Assembly: GCF_004339805.1 (NCBI RefSeq) | Contig: NZ_SLUI01000005.1 | Span: forward strand, 62,001-126,000 | DNA: 64,000 nucleotides | Direction: 5' to 3' | DNA from: Anaerospora hongkongensis | GTDB lineage: Bacteria; Bacillota; Negativicutes; Sporomusales; DSM-15969 | Shown: piece after piece, positions 1 through 8,252 of the stretch | Layout: each line of letters starts with the position of its first letter | Numbering within the stretch: the first letter of the stretch is position 1 | Position numbers and translations under genes: made by a program | The notes under the pieces: generated by a model | The model's input: the letters and a program-made list of their open reading frames with translations, nothing else | The model's database searches: none | What the model was told of the DNA's origin: nothing

Positions 1-285
1 GAGCCGCTTACCACTCTGCTCTATTATCCTTCCCCTTCCAAAACAAAGCTTTCCATTGATAAGGCTGCCACTTACGTTGCCAATACTCTGACCTCCATGT
101 CACTGGAAATGGAAGAAGCAATGCTTGCCCTGGGTAAAGCTTCTTTAAAAGAGCTGAGTTCCGATGACCTGGCAGCACTTGACCCGTATACGGCAAAAGT
201 GACAGGTATAAATTTAGCCTACAGACCGAAAAGTAAAAATCGAAAAGTCAAGCCGCTGCATACGTTGAAGCCAGAATCACTTTAA
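1..285 (+). CDS. C-terminal fragment, probable FMN-binding glutamate synthase family protein
   Basis: The frame is open from the first base and stops at 283-285, so only the last 94 residues are present and the gene begins outside the window. The tail shows the pattern LGK-x-SLKELSSDDLAAL, then a segment ending in VTGINLAYRP. This resembles the helical C-terminus of GltB-like FMN-binding glutamate synthase domain proteins, where a DLxAL element is followed by a TGI/TGV segment. No catalytic residues are visible, so the assignment is tentative. The last nine bases overlap the 3' end of the convergent acetyltransferase gene. The upstream sequence would settle identity. Confidence 0.45.
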   Translation, partial: EPLTTLLYYPSPSKTKLSIDKAATYVANTLTSMSLEMEEAMLALGKASLKELSSDDLAALDPYTAKVTGINLAYRPKSKNRKVKPLHTLKPESL

Positions 286-726
286 GGGCGAATGACTGCG
301 CAGCATGTCGACATGGGGAATGCCATCCTCGAGATAAACGTTGGAAATCGGTACAAATCCCCAGGATCCGTAAAAATTACGTAAATACTCCTGCGCCTGA
401 ATTTTGATTTGACCTGCATTTAACTTTTGCTCAACAAAACAGATCGCTCTCTCCAGCAGCTCCTGGGCAATGCCCTGACCGCGGTATTGCTTTTTCACAA
501 GCACCCTGCCCAAGGCGGCTTGTCCAGCCGCTGTCCGGTAAATTCTCAAGTAAGCAGCAACTTTGCCCTCCTGCGCCTTGAATAGGTGATAGGCTGTCTG
601 ATCTTTGCCATCAAGTTCGGCATACAGGCACTGCTGCTCCAAAACAAACACCTGAAACCGCACCTGCAAAATTGCGTAAAGCTCATCAACCGTAAGCTCC
701 GCAAACGTTTTTAACTGCCACGACAT
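277..726 (-). CDS. elaA: ElaA-family GNAT N-acetyltransferase
   Basis: A 149-residue protein of normal ElaA length. It begins MSWQLKTF, then LYAILQVRFQVFVLEQQC, close to the LYxLLQLRxxVFVVEQ signature of E. coli ElaA. The central RGQGIAQELLERA is the GNAT acetyl-CoA pyrophosphate-binding loop (Q/R-x-x-G-x-A/G), and YGSWGFVP near the end is the usual GNAT beta-strand. The start is supported by GGAGG about eight bases upstream of the ATG. The substrate of ElaA proteins is not established. The gene is convergent with, and overlaps, the 5' partial gene and appears monocistronic. Confidence 0.88.
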   Translation of the reverse strand: MSWQLKTFAELTVDELYAILQVRFQVFVLEQQCLYAELDGKDQTAYHLFKAQEGKVAAYLRIYRTAAGQAALGRVLVKKQYRGQGIAQELLERAICFVEQKLNAGQIKIQAQEYLRNFYGSWGFVPISNVYLEDGIPHVDMLRSHSPLK

Positions 727-767
727 TGTTTATTCCTCCATCTTGTTACTGTCACACAAATACCACC

Positions 768-793
768 AAGGGCTGCAGTCAGCTGCAGCCCTT
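768..793. repeat. Perfect 11-bp inverted repeat with 4-nt loop
   Basis: AAGGGCTGCAG pairs exactly with CTGCAGCCCTT around a TCAG loop. On the plus strand only two T residues follow before G, and the minus strand has no T tract either, so it is a weak terminator candidate. It lies in the leader or promoter region of the elaA-like gene and could be an mRNA 5' structure. Confidence 0.5.
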
Positions 794-982
794 TTGCTAT
801 GCCTGTATTTCTTCAATTTCAGCACTGCTCTTCCCCTGAAACAAGGCAGTCTTTGTAAAATATCAATCATTGGCATGCCGCCTTTACAAATTTAAAAATG
901 CCTCATGAGATACAGCAAAAAACACGTATCTTTCTTATTATAAAAGATAGTGATAATTAAAATCAAATGAGGTGGAAATCTT

Positions 983-1027
983 ATGTATGCAATTGGCTTG
1001 GATATGGATCCAAATACCAAGGCATAA
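983..1027 (+). CDS. Possible 14-residue leader peptide
   Basis: An ATG at 983 is preceded by GAGGTGG with a seven-base spacer, a very good ribosome site for so short a frame. The peptide would be MYAIGLDMDPNTKA and the stop lies at 1025-1027. The stop falls inside the left arm of a small hairpin whose right arm is shared with a second hairpin, the geometry of a translating-ribosome switch. No homologue is recognised. Conversely, a strong promoter starting at 1038 would make the peptide dispensable for the next gene. Treat as a candidate only. Confidence 0.3.
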   Translation: MYAIGLDMDPNTKA

Positions 1028-1075
1028 CCGGCCGGACTTGCATCCCGCCCGTTATGCCCATATAATAAGGGCATA
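1021..1075 (+). promoter_or_regulatory. Overlapping alternative hairpins plus sigma-A promoter
   Basis: GGCATAAC (1021-1028) can pair with GTTATGCC (1051-1058). TATGCCC (1053-1059) can instead pair with GGGCATA (1069-1075). The two pairings exclude each other. Overlaid on this, TTGCAT (1038-1043) and TATAAT (1061-1066) are separated by exactly 17 bases, an excellent housekeeping promoter for the gene at 1104. The promoter reading is simpler; the RNA-switch reading requires transcription from further upstream. Confidence 0.5.
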
Positions 1076-1103
1076 CGATTACGACATGTAACGGGGTGAT
1101 TTT

Positions 1104-1664
1104 ATGGCAACTGCACCGGTGCCTCCCTATAAACCAACACCACCGACTCCACCCGTAGTACCGGGCAGCTCTGCTGCTCATCCTGCCCAGCCTTCCCAGG
1201 CAGCACCAGCTACCGAGGCAAGCGCAGCTGCTGGCGGCAGCTTACAAAAATTTGAAGACCTGGGAAAGGCCTTTCAAGGCCAGACGGCGCAGCCACTATC
1301 GCCTGCCGCCAATACAGCCCTGCCGCAAGAAACTTCCCCTAAAGCCGGACAAGCAGCACTGCCAGTGCCTGCTGCCACGCCGGGCACAGCAACGGAGCAA
1401 ACAGCAGCGCAAACCATCCAGCCTGCTAAAAAGCTGCCCGATCCAAGTTCAACCGGTGCTTTATACAGCTGGTGCCTGGCACTTGTTGTTATTGCCGCTC
1501 TTGTACTGACAGGCCTGCATTTTTTTAAAAGCAACCGGGTAAAGGCACCACAGGAGGTGGCTAAAAAAGGTAAATCCCCACAGCCAGCTGCTGGAATGGA
1601 CATCACCACAGCATCACAAGATGCCCCCGCCAAGCCCAAAAGCAGCTTTGAAATCCGGGTATAG
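1104..1664 (+). CDS. Pro/Ala-rich single-pass membrane protein, function unknown
   Basis: A 186-residue protein that I do not recognise. Residues 1-125 are low complexity, rich in Pro, Ala, Gln and Thr, and begin with a TPPTPP-like tract. One hydrophobic segment lies around residues 132-150 (WCLALVVIAALVLTGL), followed by basic residues (FKSNRVK) and a charged Ala/Pro tail ending SSFEIRV. With no signal peptide and a basic stretch after the membrane span, the disordered N-terminal part may lie outside; TonB-like or septal bridging proteins have similar composition, but no such domain is visible. The start is supported by GGGGTG ahead of the ATG. The gene is followed directly by a terminator and appears monocistronic. 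Confidence 0.6.
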   Translation: MATAPVPPYKPTPPTPPVVPGSSAAHPAQPSQAAPATEASAAAGGSLQKFEDLGKAFQGQTAQPLSPAANTALPQETSPKAGQAALPVPAATPGTATEQTAAQTIQPAKKLPDPSSTGALYSWCLALVVIAALVLTGLHFFKSNRVKAPQEVAKKGKSPQPAAGMDITTASQDAPAKPKSSFEIRV

Positions 1665-1699
1665 AAAAAGGCTGTCGCAAAATGCGACAGCCTTTTTTT
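1665..1699. terminator. Bidirectional intrinsic terminator
   Basis: GGCTGTCGCA (1670-1679) pairs perfectly with TGCGACAGCC (1683-1692) around an AAA loop. It is flanked by A5 on the left and T7 on the right, so it can end both the Pro/Ala-rich gene and the hut operon arriving on the minus strand. Confidence 0.9.
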
Positions 1700-1700
1700 G

Positions 1701-2942
1701 TTAGCCTACCACCCTTTTTCCCCGCTTTACAACTGTTTTTACCAGGTTTACGCCCCAGTGATAAAAGAGAAAGTTCAGATCAGGTGCATTCCATATTACA
1801 ATATCCCCCAGCTTACCTAGCTCAATACTGCCCGTACTACCGGACCGGTTAATCGCCGCCGCGCCATTCAGCGTAGCGGCAGTCAAGACCTGTTCCGGCG
1901 TCAGACGGTACTTTAGGCAGGCAATATTCATCGGGATCTGGAGAGACTCATTCGGGCAGGAGCCGGGATTAAAGTCGCTCGCTACCGCTACGGCAATTCC
2001 TCTGTCAATCATGTCCTTTGCCCGGGCAAACGCTTCGCCCAGGTAAAAGGAGGTACCCGGCAAAAGGACTGCAATAACATTAGCTGCCGCCATGGCATCG
2101 AGACCGTTATCGTCAGCATGAATTAAGTGTTCGGCGGAAGTCGCTCTGACTTTGCCTGCCAGCTCTGCTCCGCCCAAAGCAGTAATTTCCTCTGCATGGA
2201 TTTTCGGCAGTAAGCCGCAGCGCTTGCCGCACTCCAGAATTTCTCTGGATTCTTCTACGGTAAATACGCCGGTCTCACAAAAAACATCACAAAACTCAGC
2301 CAGACGTTCTTCAGCCACCAGTGGAATCATTTCTTCGCACAACAGCCGGACATATTCGGTACTGCGCCCCTTGTACTCAACAGGAATAGCATGGGCTCCC
2401 ATAAAGGTAGGCACAACATCAACAACATGCTGCCTGCCCAACTGGCGCACAGCCCGCAGTGATTTCAGCTCCGCTTCAGTCGTCAGCCCGTAGCCGCTTT
2501 TTACTTCACAGGTAGTCGTACCATGAGCAAGCATAATATCCAGCGACTTCATGCCCTGATCAAGCAGCTCCTCAAGCGACGCCGCGCGGGTCTTTTCCAC
2601 GGTATGCAAAATCCCGCCGCCTTGAGCCAGGATATCCAGATAGCTCATGCCCTGCAGCTTGAGCGCCAGCTCACGCTGCCGCCAGCCGGCAAATAACAGG
2701 TGCGTGTGCGCATCAACCAGCCCAGGAGTAACAAGCAGCCCCTGGGCATCTACGACGGTATCCGCTTCGCCGCCCTGCCAGTCCCGGCTGCTTCCTGCTT
2801 TCCCGACCTCTTCAATCACACCGTCCTTTACGGCAATATAAGTATCAGGAATCAGCTGAATGGCCCCCTGGGCATCGCCGCTTTGCGCAATAACACCCGT
2901 TGGAGTGGCCAGTAAACCAATATTTTTAATAATCGTTGCCAT
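1701..2942 (-). CDS. hutI: Imidazolonepropionase
   Basis: Hydrolyses 4-imidazolone-5-propionate to N-formimidoyl-L-glutamate, the third step of histidine degradation. The protein is about 413 residues, normal for the family. It shows the metal-binding DAHTHLLFAG near residue 80, a GHGTTT-like segment (LAHGTTTCEVKSGYGL), the catalytic-region His in PKIHAEEI, HADD, and SDFNPGSCP, all amidohydrolase hallmarks of HutI. A TTG six bases upstream is possible, but GGGAGG sits eight bases before the ATG at 2942, which I prefer. It is the last gene of the hut operon, 32 bases after hutH, and ends at a strong terminator. Confidence 0.95.
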   Translation of the reverse strand: MATIIKNIGLLATPTGVIAQSGDAQGAIQLIPDTYIAVKDGVIEEVGKAGSSRDWQGGEADTVVDAQGLLVTPGLVDAHTHLLFAGWRQRELALKLQGMSYLDILAQGGGILHTVEKTRAASLEELLDQGMKSLDIMLAHGTTTCEVKSGYGLTTEAELKSLRAVRQLGRQHVVDVVPTFMGAHAIPVEYKGRSTEYVRLLCEEMIPLVAEERLAEFCDVFCETGVFTVEESREILECGKRCGLLPKIHAEEITALGGAELAGKVRATSAEHLIHADDNGLDAMAAANVIAVLLPGTSFYLGEAFARAKDMIDRGIAVAVASDFNPGSCPNESLQIPMNIACLKYRLTPEQVLTAATLNGAAAINRSGSTGSIELGKLGDIVIWNAPDLNFLFYHWGVNLVKTVVKRGKRVVG

Positions 2943-2974
2943 ATTCAACGCCTCCCTTCCGTACTGACAAACTA

Positions 2975-4501
2975 TTACACAGCCAGCGGACCAACGGCTT
3001 CTTCTACGCCTTTTACCAGCAAGCCTGTAGTCATCAAGCGATAAATCGTTTCAATATCAGGTGCCGGGATCCGGTCTTCATCAAGGTGGGGCACCACTTC
3101 CCGGATGATACGGCAGGCAGCGCCCGTACCGGTTCCCGGCGTGAGCGGCGTGAGGAAATCGATGCCCTGACAGGCCGACAGGCACTCTACCGCCAGGATA
3201 TACCGGACATTTTCGAGAATTTCTCTTCCCTGCCGGGCGGCAATCGTCCCCATACTGACATGATCTTCCTGGTTGGCTGAAGTCGGGATCGAATCGGCAC
3301 TTGCCGGATGAACGAGAACCTTATTCTCCGACACCAGCGAAGCTGCCGTATACTGGGTGATCATCAGTCCTGAATCCACTCCCGGGTAGGCAGTCAAAAA
3401 CGGCGGCAGCTCACTTAAATGAGCATCCAGCAGACGATTGATGCGCCGTTCAGAAATATTGCCAATCTCCGCGACAGCCAGTTTCAGATAATCCATTACC
3501 AATGCTACCGGCTGGCCGTGAAAGTTTCCTCCTGATATGACTTCTTCGTCATCAGGCATAATTAACGGATTATCCGTAACGGCATTAATTTCAACCGTCA
3601 GTGTTTCCTCCACCCGCCGCAGTGCATCTTTTGAAGCACCGTGGACTTGAGGCACGCAGCGCAGCGAATAGGCATCCTGTACTTTGGAGCAATTGGCATG
3701 AGAGGAAATAATGCCGCTCTCGCCGGTAAGCAGTAAAATATTGTTTCCCGTGGCAATTTGCCCTTTATGCGGACGCACCTGACTAATTCTGGGGTCAAAA
3801 GCGGTTCGTGTTCCTTTGAGAGCCTCTAAGGAAAGTGCCGCAGCAATATCTGCCGTTTTCATTAGATCTACAGCATCCTGCCACACGAGACACCCTACAG
3901 CGGTCATAATCTGTGTACCGTTAATTAGCGCCAGGCCTTCTTTCCCCCCCAGTACAATCGGCTGAAGGTTAACATAGGCCAGAGCTTTAGCACCGCTTAC
4001 CAGCTCTCCATTTACAAAGGCCTGCCCTTCGCCCATCATGACCAGCACCATATGCGAAAGAGGGGATAAGTCTCCACTCGCTCCGACCGAGCCTTTGCAG
4101 GGAATTGCCGGATAAACGCGGCGGTTCAGCATTTCCAGCAGCATGGTTACCGTAGCCGGCCGAATACCGGAATATCCCTTGCTGAGCGAATTAGCCCGCA
4201 GCAGCATGGCTGCCCGCACAACATCCTCCGGCAGTTTCTCCCCCACGCCGGCTGCATGACTCAAAATAAGATTGCGCTGCAGTTTCTCCCGCTGATCCTT
4301 AGAAATAAAAACCTTGCTGAAATCTCCAAAGCCGGTGGAAATACCATAAACGGGGTTTTCCTCGTCCAGCACTTTATCGACAATAGCCCGGCTGGCAGCA
4401 AGCTGCATCATACCCGCTTCGCTTACCTGCACCTCTTCATAATTCCGGGCAACCCTAACTACTTCTTCTAGTGTGAGGTCATAACCATTGAGCAGTATCA
4501 T
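2975..4501 (-). CDS. hutH: Histidine ammonia-lyase
   Basis: Deaminates L-histidine non-oxidatively to trans-urocanate and ammonia, the first step of the pathway. The 508-residue length matches the family. The ASG triad that cyclises to the MIO electrophile is at residues 141-143 in GSVGASGDLSPLSHM. YGISTGFG near residue 52, the GNFHGQP segment and the Gln-rich QEDHVSMG are further aromatic ammonia-lyase signatures. GGAGA lies upstream of the ATG. The gene begins only three bases after hutU ends, so the two are almost certainly co-transcribed and perhaps translationally coupled. Confidence 0.96.
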   Translation of the reverse strand: MILLNGYDLTLEEVVRVARNYEEVQVSEAGMMQLAASRAIVDKVLDEENPVYGISTGFGDFSKVFISKDQREKLQRNLILSHAAGVGEKLPEDVVRAAMLLRANSLSKGYSGIRPATVTMLLEMLNRRVYPAIPCKGSVGASGDLSPLSHMVLVMMGEGQAFVNGELVSGAKALAYVNLQPIVLGGKEGLALINGTQIMTAVGCLVWQDAVDLMKTADIAAALSLEALKGTRTAFDPRISQVRPHKGQIATGNNILLLTGESGIISSHANCSKVQDAYSLRCVPQVHGASKDALRRVEETLTVEINAVTDNPLIMPDDEEVISGGNFHGQPVALVMDYLKLAVAEIGNISERRINRLLDAHLSELPPFLTAYPGVDSGLMITQYTAASLVSENKVLVHPASADSIPTSANQEDHVSMGTIAARQGREILENVRYILAVECLSACQGIDFLTPLTPGTGTGAACRIIREVVPHLDEDRIPAPDIETIYRLMTTGLLVKGVEEAVGPLAV

Positions 4502-4504
4502 CGC

Positions 4505-6553
4505 TTAATTCTCCTTACCTGATTTTTGCTTAGAAAAGGCCTGACTGACAACCCTGTTAATTAACTCTTCGCGGGGAATATACGGCAGCGTAATATGTCC
4601 GGCGCCGGCATATTGCCGGTTAAAATCCACGCAGGTAATAATGGAGTTTTCATTGCGCGCCCACGAGCGTCGCGCCACACCGCCCATTACATCCCACAAC
4701 ATGGCGGAACGAATGATGGCGTCCACGCGTTCGCTGCCATCCAGTACCAGTCCGAATCCGCCGTTGATCGCCTTACCGATGCCTACACCGCCGCCATTAT
4801 GCAGTGCCACCAGACTCATCCCCCGGGCAGCATTACCGGCAAAGCAATGCGTAGCCATATCGGCCATAATATTGCTGCCGTCTTTAATATTGGCAGTTTC
4901 CCGGAAAGGTGAATCCGTACCGCTCACATCATGATGATCACGACCAAGCATAACCGGACCGATTTCTCCCCTTCTCACCATTTCGTTAAAAGTAAGCGCA
5001 ATTTTTTTCCGGCCTTCGGCATCCTGGTACAAAATCCGGGCCTTGGTACCAACAACCAGTTTATTTTTTTGGGCATCGCGGATCCACACATAATTATCCC
5101 GGTCCTGCCCCCGCCGGTTAGGATCAATAGAATTCATCGCCGCCTGGTCGGTCTTAATCAAGTCTTCTTCCTTGCCGCTTAAGCAAACCCAGCGGAAGGG
5201 ACCGTAGCCGTAATCAAACAACTCGGGCCCCATAATATCCTCTACATAAGAAGGAAAAATAAAGCCCTCTTTATCATCAATGCCATTGCGGGATATTTCT
5301 GTAACACCCGCATCATATACGGCCTTCATAAAGGCATTGCCATAATCAAAGAAATAAGTGCCTCTGCTTGCCAGAATACAGATCAGCTCAAAATGGCGCT
5401 TCAAGGATTGATCAACCAGCCGGGCAAATGCCGTACGGTCCTCGGCCAGCAGCGCTGTCCGTTCGGCAAACGTAACCCCCTGGGGGCAATAGCCGCCGTC
5501 ATAAGCCACATGACAGGACGTTTGATCGGACAGCAAGTGGATCGTAATATTCTGCTCTACGGCATATTCTAACAGATCGACAATATTGCCATGATAGGCA
5601 ATAGACTGAGGCCGTTCTTTTTGCATGTATTCGGCGGCAAGCCGGAAGACTTCCCCCCGGTCGGCGGATACCTGTTGAACCCAGCCCTGCTCCAGTCTTG
5701 TCTGAATACGGGAATAATCCACTTCTGCAATAATCCCGACTCCATTGGCAATTTCCACCGCCTTAGGCTGGGCACCGCTCATCCCACCTAAACCGGAACT
5801 GACAAACAATTTGCCCCTGAGATCCCCATCTTCTGCGATACCCAGCTTGATTCTGCCAGCAGTTAGCAGCGTATTAAACGTCCCATGGACAATACCCTGG
5901 GGACCGATGTACATCCAGCCGCCTGCCGTCATTTGTCCATAATTGGCTACGCCCATTTGCTCAGCCACCTCCCAGTCTTGCTGGTTGTCAAACATGCCGA
6001 CCATTAGGGCATTGGTGATAATGACCCGGGGTGCATCCGGCTTGGACGGAAACAGTCCTACCGGATGTCCTGACTGAACAACCAGTGTCTGATTCTCCGT
6101 TAATTCTGCAAGATACTTTTTGATCAGACTGTATTGCAGCCAGTTCTGGCATACCTGACCTGTTTCGCCATAGGTAACCAGCTCATAGGGGTAAAGGGCA
6201 ATTTCAAAGCTTAGATTGTTATCCATCATGACCTGGAACGCTTTGCCTTCCAGGCACTTTCCCTGATATTCATCGATCGGCCGTCCGGTTATCGCACCAT
6301 GCGGACGGTAGCGGTAAGCATAGACACGTCCGTAAGTCATTAATTCCGCTAAGAACTCTGGCGCCAGCTGATCATGCAGTTCTGCCGGCACATACCGCAG
6401 GGCATTTTTCAAGGCAATTTCCGTTTGCGACTGTGTCAGCCTAAAGCCCCGGCTGGGCGCCCGGCGTACACCGGGCGCAAACTCAGGCATTGGTGGCAGC
6501 TGATTATCCAGCTTAATCGTCATAGCACCGGCAATTATTTCGTTATTCGTCAT
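4505..6553 (-). CDS. hutU: Urocanate hydratase (long form)
   Basis: Converts urocanate to imidazolonepropionate using tightly bound NAD+ as an electrophile. At 682 residues it is clearly longer than the roughly 555-residue enzymes of Bacillus and Pseudomonas and resembles the long form known from animals and some anaerobes. Family signatures include QSGHPVGLFPS, VSSGLGGMSGAQPKA (nucleotide-binding region), GRDHHDVSGTDSPFRET and HNGGGVGIGKAINGGFG. The ATG follows AGGAGAG at a slightly long spacing. A HutP-type terminator sits immediately upstream, between hutP and this gene, so expression of hutU-hutH-hutI should need antitermination. Confidence 0.95.
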   Translation of the reverse strand: MTNNEIIAGAMTIKLDNQLPPMPEFAPGVRRAPSRGFRLTQSQTEIALKNALRYVPAELHDQLAPEFLAELMTYGRVYAYRYRPHGAITGRPIDEYQGKCLEGKAFQVMMDNNLSFEIALYPYELVTYGETGQVCQNWLQYSLIKKYLAELTENQTLVVQSGHPVGLFPSKPDAPRVIITNALMVGMFDNQQDWEVAEQMGVANYGQMTAGGWMYIGPQGIVHGTFNTLLTAGRIKLGIAEDGDLRGKLFVSSGLGGMSGAQPKAVEIANGVGIIAEVDYSRIQTRLEQGWVQQVSADRGEVFRLAAEYMQKERPQSIAYHGNIVDLLEYAVEQNITIHLLSDQTSCHVAYDGGYCPQGVTFAERTALLAEDRTAFARLVDQSLKRHFELICILASRGTYFFDYGNAFMKAVYDAGVTEISRNGIDDKEGFIFPSYVEDIMGPELFDYGYGPFRWVCLSGKEEDLIKTDQAAMNSIDPNRRGQDRDNYVWIRDAQKNKLVVGTKARILYQDAEGRKKIALTFNEMVRRGEIGPVMLGRDHHDVSGTDSPFRETANIKDGSNIMADMATHCFAGNAARGMSLVALHNGGGVGIGKAINGGFGLVLDGSERVDAIIRSAMLWDVMGGVARRSWARNENSIITCVDFNRQYAGAGHITLPYIPREELINRVVSQAFSKQKSGKEN

Positions 6554-6580
6554 TGCAATATCACTCTCCTAATTTCGCAT

Positions 6581-6637
6581 AAAAAAAGAGGCAAAACCCT
6601 TGCGGGTTCTGCCTCCTATCATCTTATAGCTCTAGGC
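6581..6637 (-). promoter_or_regulatory. HutP-responsive terminator 1 (hutP-hutU intergenic)
   Basis: Read on the minus strand, the conserved box GCCTAGAGCTATAAGATG (6620-6637) is followed by a 12-bp terminator stem (6604-6615 with 6588-6599), a four-base loop and seven T residues (6581-6587). The box is rich in NAG triplets (UAG, AAG, UAG), which known HutP recognises. Its GCCT can pair with AGGC at the foot of the terminator stem, suggesting an antiterminator. The hutP gene lies just upstream and the same box recurs before hutG. Confidence 0.85.
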
Positions 6638-6650
6638 AAAATCTATACAA

Positions 6651-7100
6651 TTATACGGGATTGATTCCCAGACCAAATACCTCATGCTCATATCCTTTAA
6701 TTGGCGCACCCATACTGCCATATAATGCTACGGCCACCCAATCACCGTCACTTTCATCACCAGGAAGCCGCGGACCACGCACAATGCTGAACAACAGCCC
6801 GGCACTGCGCATAATATTTCCAAGGCCGGTCTGTCCCCGGCATATTCCGTGATAAGCCTCTAAAATACAGTGATACAGCGCATGTTCTTCCCGGTACTGA
6901 TCATTAATCAGCCCTTCCCGCTTTGCAGCTGTTTCAATAGCCGCAAAAATCTTAGCAGAATCCATTGACCCAACTTTTCCTTTATACAGCTTATAGCCGC
7001 ATTCCCGTCCGTGCTTCAGCATAGCAGCTTCAGCCTCTCCCGTATGGAGAGCTAGGAAAACAGCCATTTTTCCCAGACTGATCGTTTCCGTCTGCCTCAC
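6651..7100 (-). CDS. hutP: HutP, histidine-dependent RNA-binding antiterminator
   Basis: At 149 residues it matches Bacillus subtilis HutP (148). Strongly shared blocks are KVGSMDSAKIFAAIETA, HALYH at 73-77 (the positions that bind histidine and metal in the Bacillus protein), GICRGQ, RGPRLPGDESDGDWVAVALYG and GAPIKGYEHEVFGLGIN. In Bacillus, HutP with L-histidine and Mg2+ binds NAG-repeat RNA and disrupts the hut terminator. Here the gene sits between hutG and hutU, and HutP-type boxes occur before hutG, before hutP itself and before hutU. The gene would therefore be positively autoregulated if the upstream terminator responds to it. Confidence 0.95.
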   Translation of the reverse strand: MRQTETISLGKMAVFLALHTGEAEAAMLKHGRECGYKLYKGKVGSMDSAKIFAAIETAAKREGLINDQYREEHALYHCILEAYHGICRGQTGLGNIMRSAGLLFSIVRGPRLPGDESDGDWVAVALYGSMGAPIKGYEHEVFGLGINPV

Positions 7101-7135
7101 AACATACCGCCCTTCCTGGCCAAACTGTCTAAAAT

Positions 7136-7188
7136 CAGCCTACTCTTAGCCAGCGGTTTTTCCGCTGCCATCTCTTAGCTCCAGGCTG
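7136..7188 (-). promoter_or_regulatory. Third HutP-like RNA element, nested hairpins without T tract
   Basis: In the hutG-hutP gap, the minus strand carries GCCTGGAGCTAAGAGATGG (7168-7186), matching the other two hut boxes at 16 of 18 positions. It is embedded in a nested structure: CAGCCT pairs with AGGCTG (outer arms 7183-7188 and 7136-7141) and CAGCGG with CCGCTG (inner arms 7162-7167 and 7151-7156, A5 loop). CTAAGAG occurs once on each side of the inner stem. There is no T tract, so it is not an intrinsic terminator. A role in HutP binding, processing or translation of hutP is inferred. Confidence 0.6.
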
Positions 7189-7239
7189 AATTTATCTTCG
7201 CAGACCTTGTTTCCATCATATTTTACTTACTTTTCAATG

Positions 7240-8217
7240 TCAAACAGAACTTTCGCGTTTGCTGTATCCGGCCAGAAAAGTCAAAATACCGTATAAGGCC
7301 GTCCGGATCGTACTTTGACGCTGATCCCGCACAGGATCGACGCAAACTACATCCAGGCCTTTTACCTTGGGATTTTGACCGAGTAAGAACAGACCATCCA
7401 GGAGCTGCCAGGAGGTCATCCCTGCAGGGGCCATCGCCGGTACACCCGGAGCGTATGCCTGATCGAGAACATCCATATCTACCGTTACATAAATCGCTTC
7501 TGTACCGTTGCCGGCAATCTCCATGGCCTGCTTAACCAGATTCTCGATACCTTCTTTGGCTACCTGGCGGGCCGTGAACTGGGTAATGCCTTTAGACAAA
7601 GCATATTCGCGATAGGGCTTGGCATTAGCAAAACTGTGAATGCCCAGCTGCGCAATATGCCGTCCTTCCACTATCGCCGATTCAAGCAAGCTGCGAATCG
7701 GCGTCCCGTTGGACGGCCCCCCGTCCTCTAAGTTGCGCACGTCCATGTGAGCATCGAACTGTACAATGCCCACCTTTCCGGAAAAACGCTTTTTAAACGC
7801 TTTTACCGAAGGATAGGTGATGGAGTGATCACCTCCCACCAGAATGGGAAAAATCCCCGGCAGCGCTTCATAAACATTGGTCATGCCTTGTTCAATATTC
7901 TGATGGCACCGGAGAAGATCGGTGACATGCATTTGCAGATCTCCCATATCACGGGCCAGCAGCTCCTGCAAATCGACATCAGCATCAACATTATAGGTGG
8001 TAACCGTCTTAAATAATTCCCGCATTGCATTTGGCAGCATCGACGCACCGGAAACACTAATCGACGTTTTGGACAGCGGTACCCCGATCAGCCCGATATC
8101 CACTGCCTCGGCACCATCCCAGGGGATTAGCCAGCGGGACACTTTCGTTTCATAGCGGTCTACCCAGTTGGAACGGAAAATAACTTCAGGAGGATTTAAA
8201 AGTTCAATTTTTTTCAT
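7240..8217 (-). CDS. hutG: Formiminoglutamase (arginase/agmatinase family)
   Basis: Probably hydrolyses N-formimidoyl-L-glutamate to glutamate and formamide, closing the hut pathway. The 325-residue protein has the Mn2+-binding ureohydrolase motifs GGDHS (128-132), DAHMD (155-159) and DMDVLD (247-252). Agmatinase is the main alternative by sequence alone, but placement as first gene of a complete hut operon, with no other FIGLU-degrading gene nearby, favours HutG. Its mRNA leader carries a HutP-type box and terminator. The start is an ATG preceded by AAAGGAG. Confidence 0.85.
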   Translation of the reverse strand: MKKIELLNPPEVIFRSNWVDRYETKVSRWLIPWDGAEAVDIGLIGVPLSKTSISVSGASMLPNAMRELFKTVTTYNVDADVDLQELLARDMGDLQMHVTDLLRCHQNIEQGMTNVYEALPGIFPILVGGDHSITYPSVKAFKKRFSGKVGIVQFDAHMDVRNLEDGGPSNGTPIRSLLESAIVEGRHIAQLGIHSFANAKPYREYALSKGITQFTARQVAKEGIENLVKQAMEIAGNGTEAIYVTVDMDVLDQAYAPGVPAMAPAGMTSWQLLDGLFLLGQNPKVKGLDVVCVDPVRDQRQSTIRTALYGILTFLAGYSKRESSV

Positions 8218-8252
8218 TTGCTCTTTGCTCCTTTACCATGCTGACCATAAAC

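Larger units (their letters stand above)
727..1103. other. Gene-poor interval with hairpins, a short ORF and a promoter
   Basis: This 377-base stretch has no long gene. It holds a perfect 11-bp hairpin with a 4-base loop (768-793) lacking a clear T tract, a 14-codon ORF (983-1027), two mutually exclusive small hairpins (1021-1075) and a good sigma-A promoter (1038-1066). All are described separately. Confidence 0.6.
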
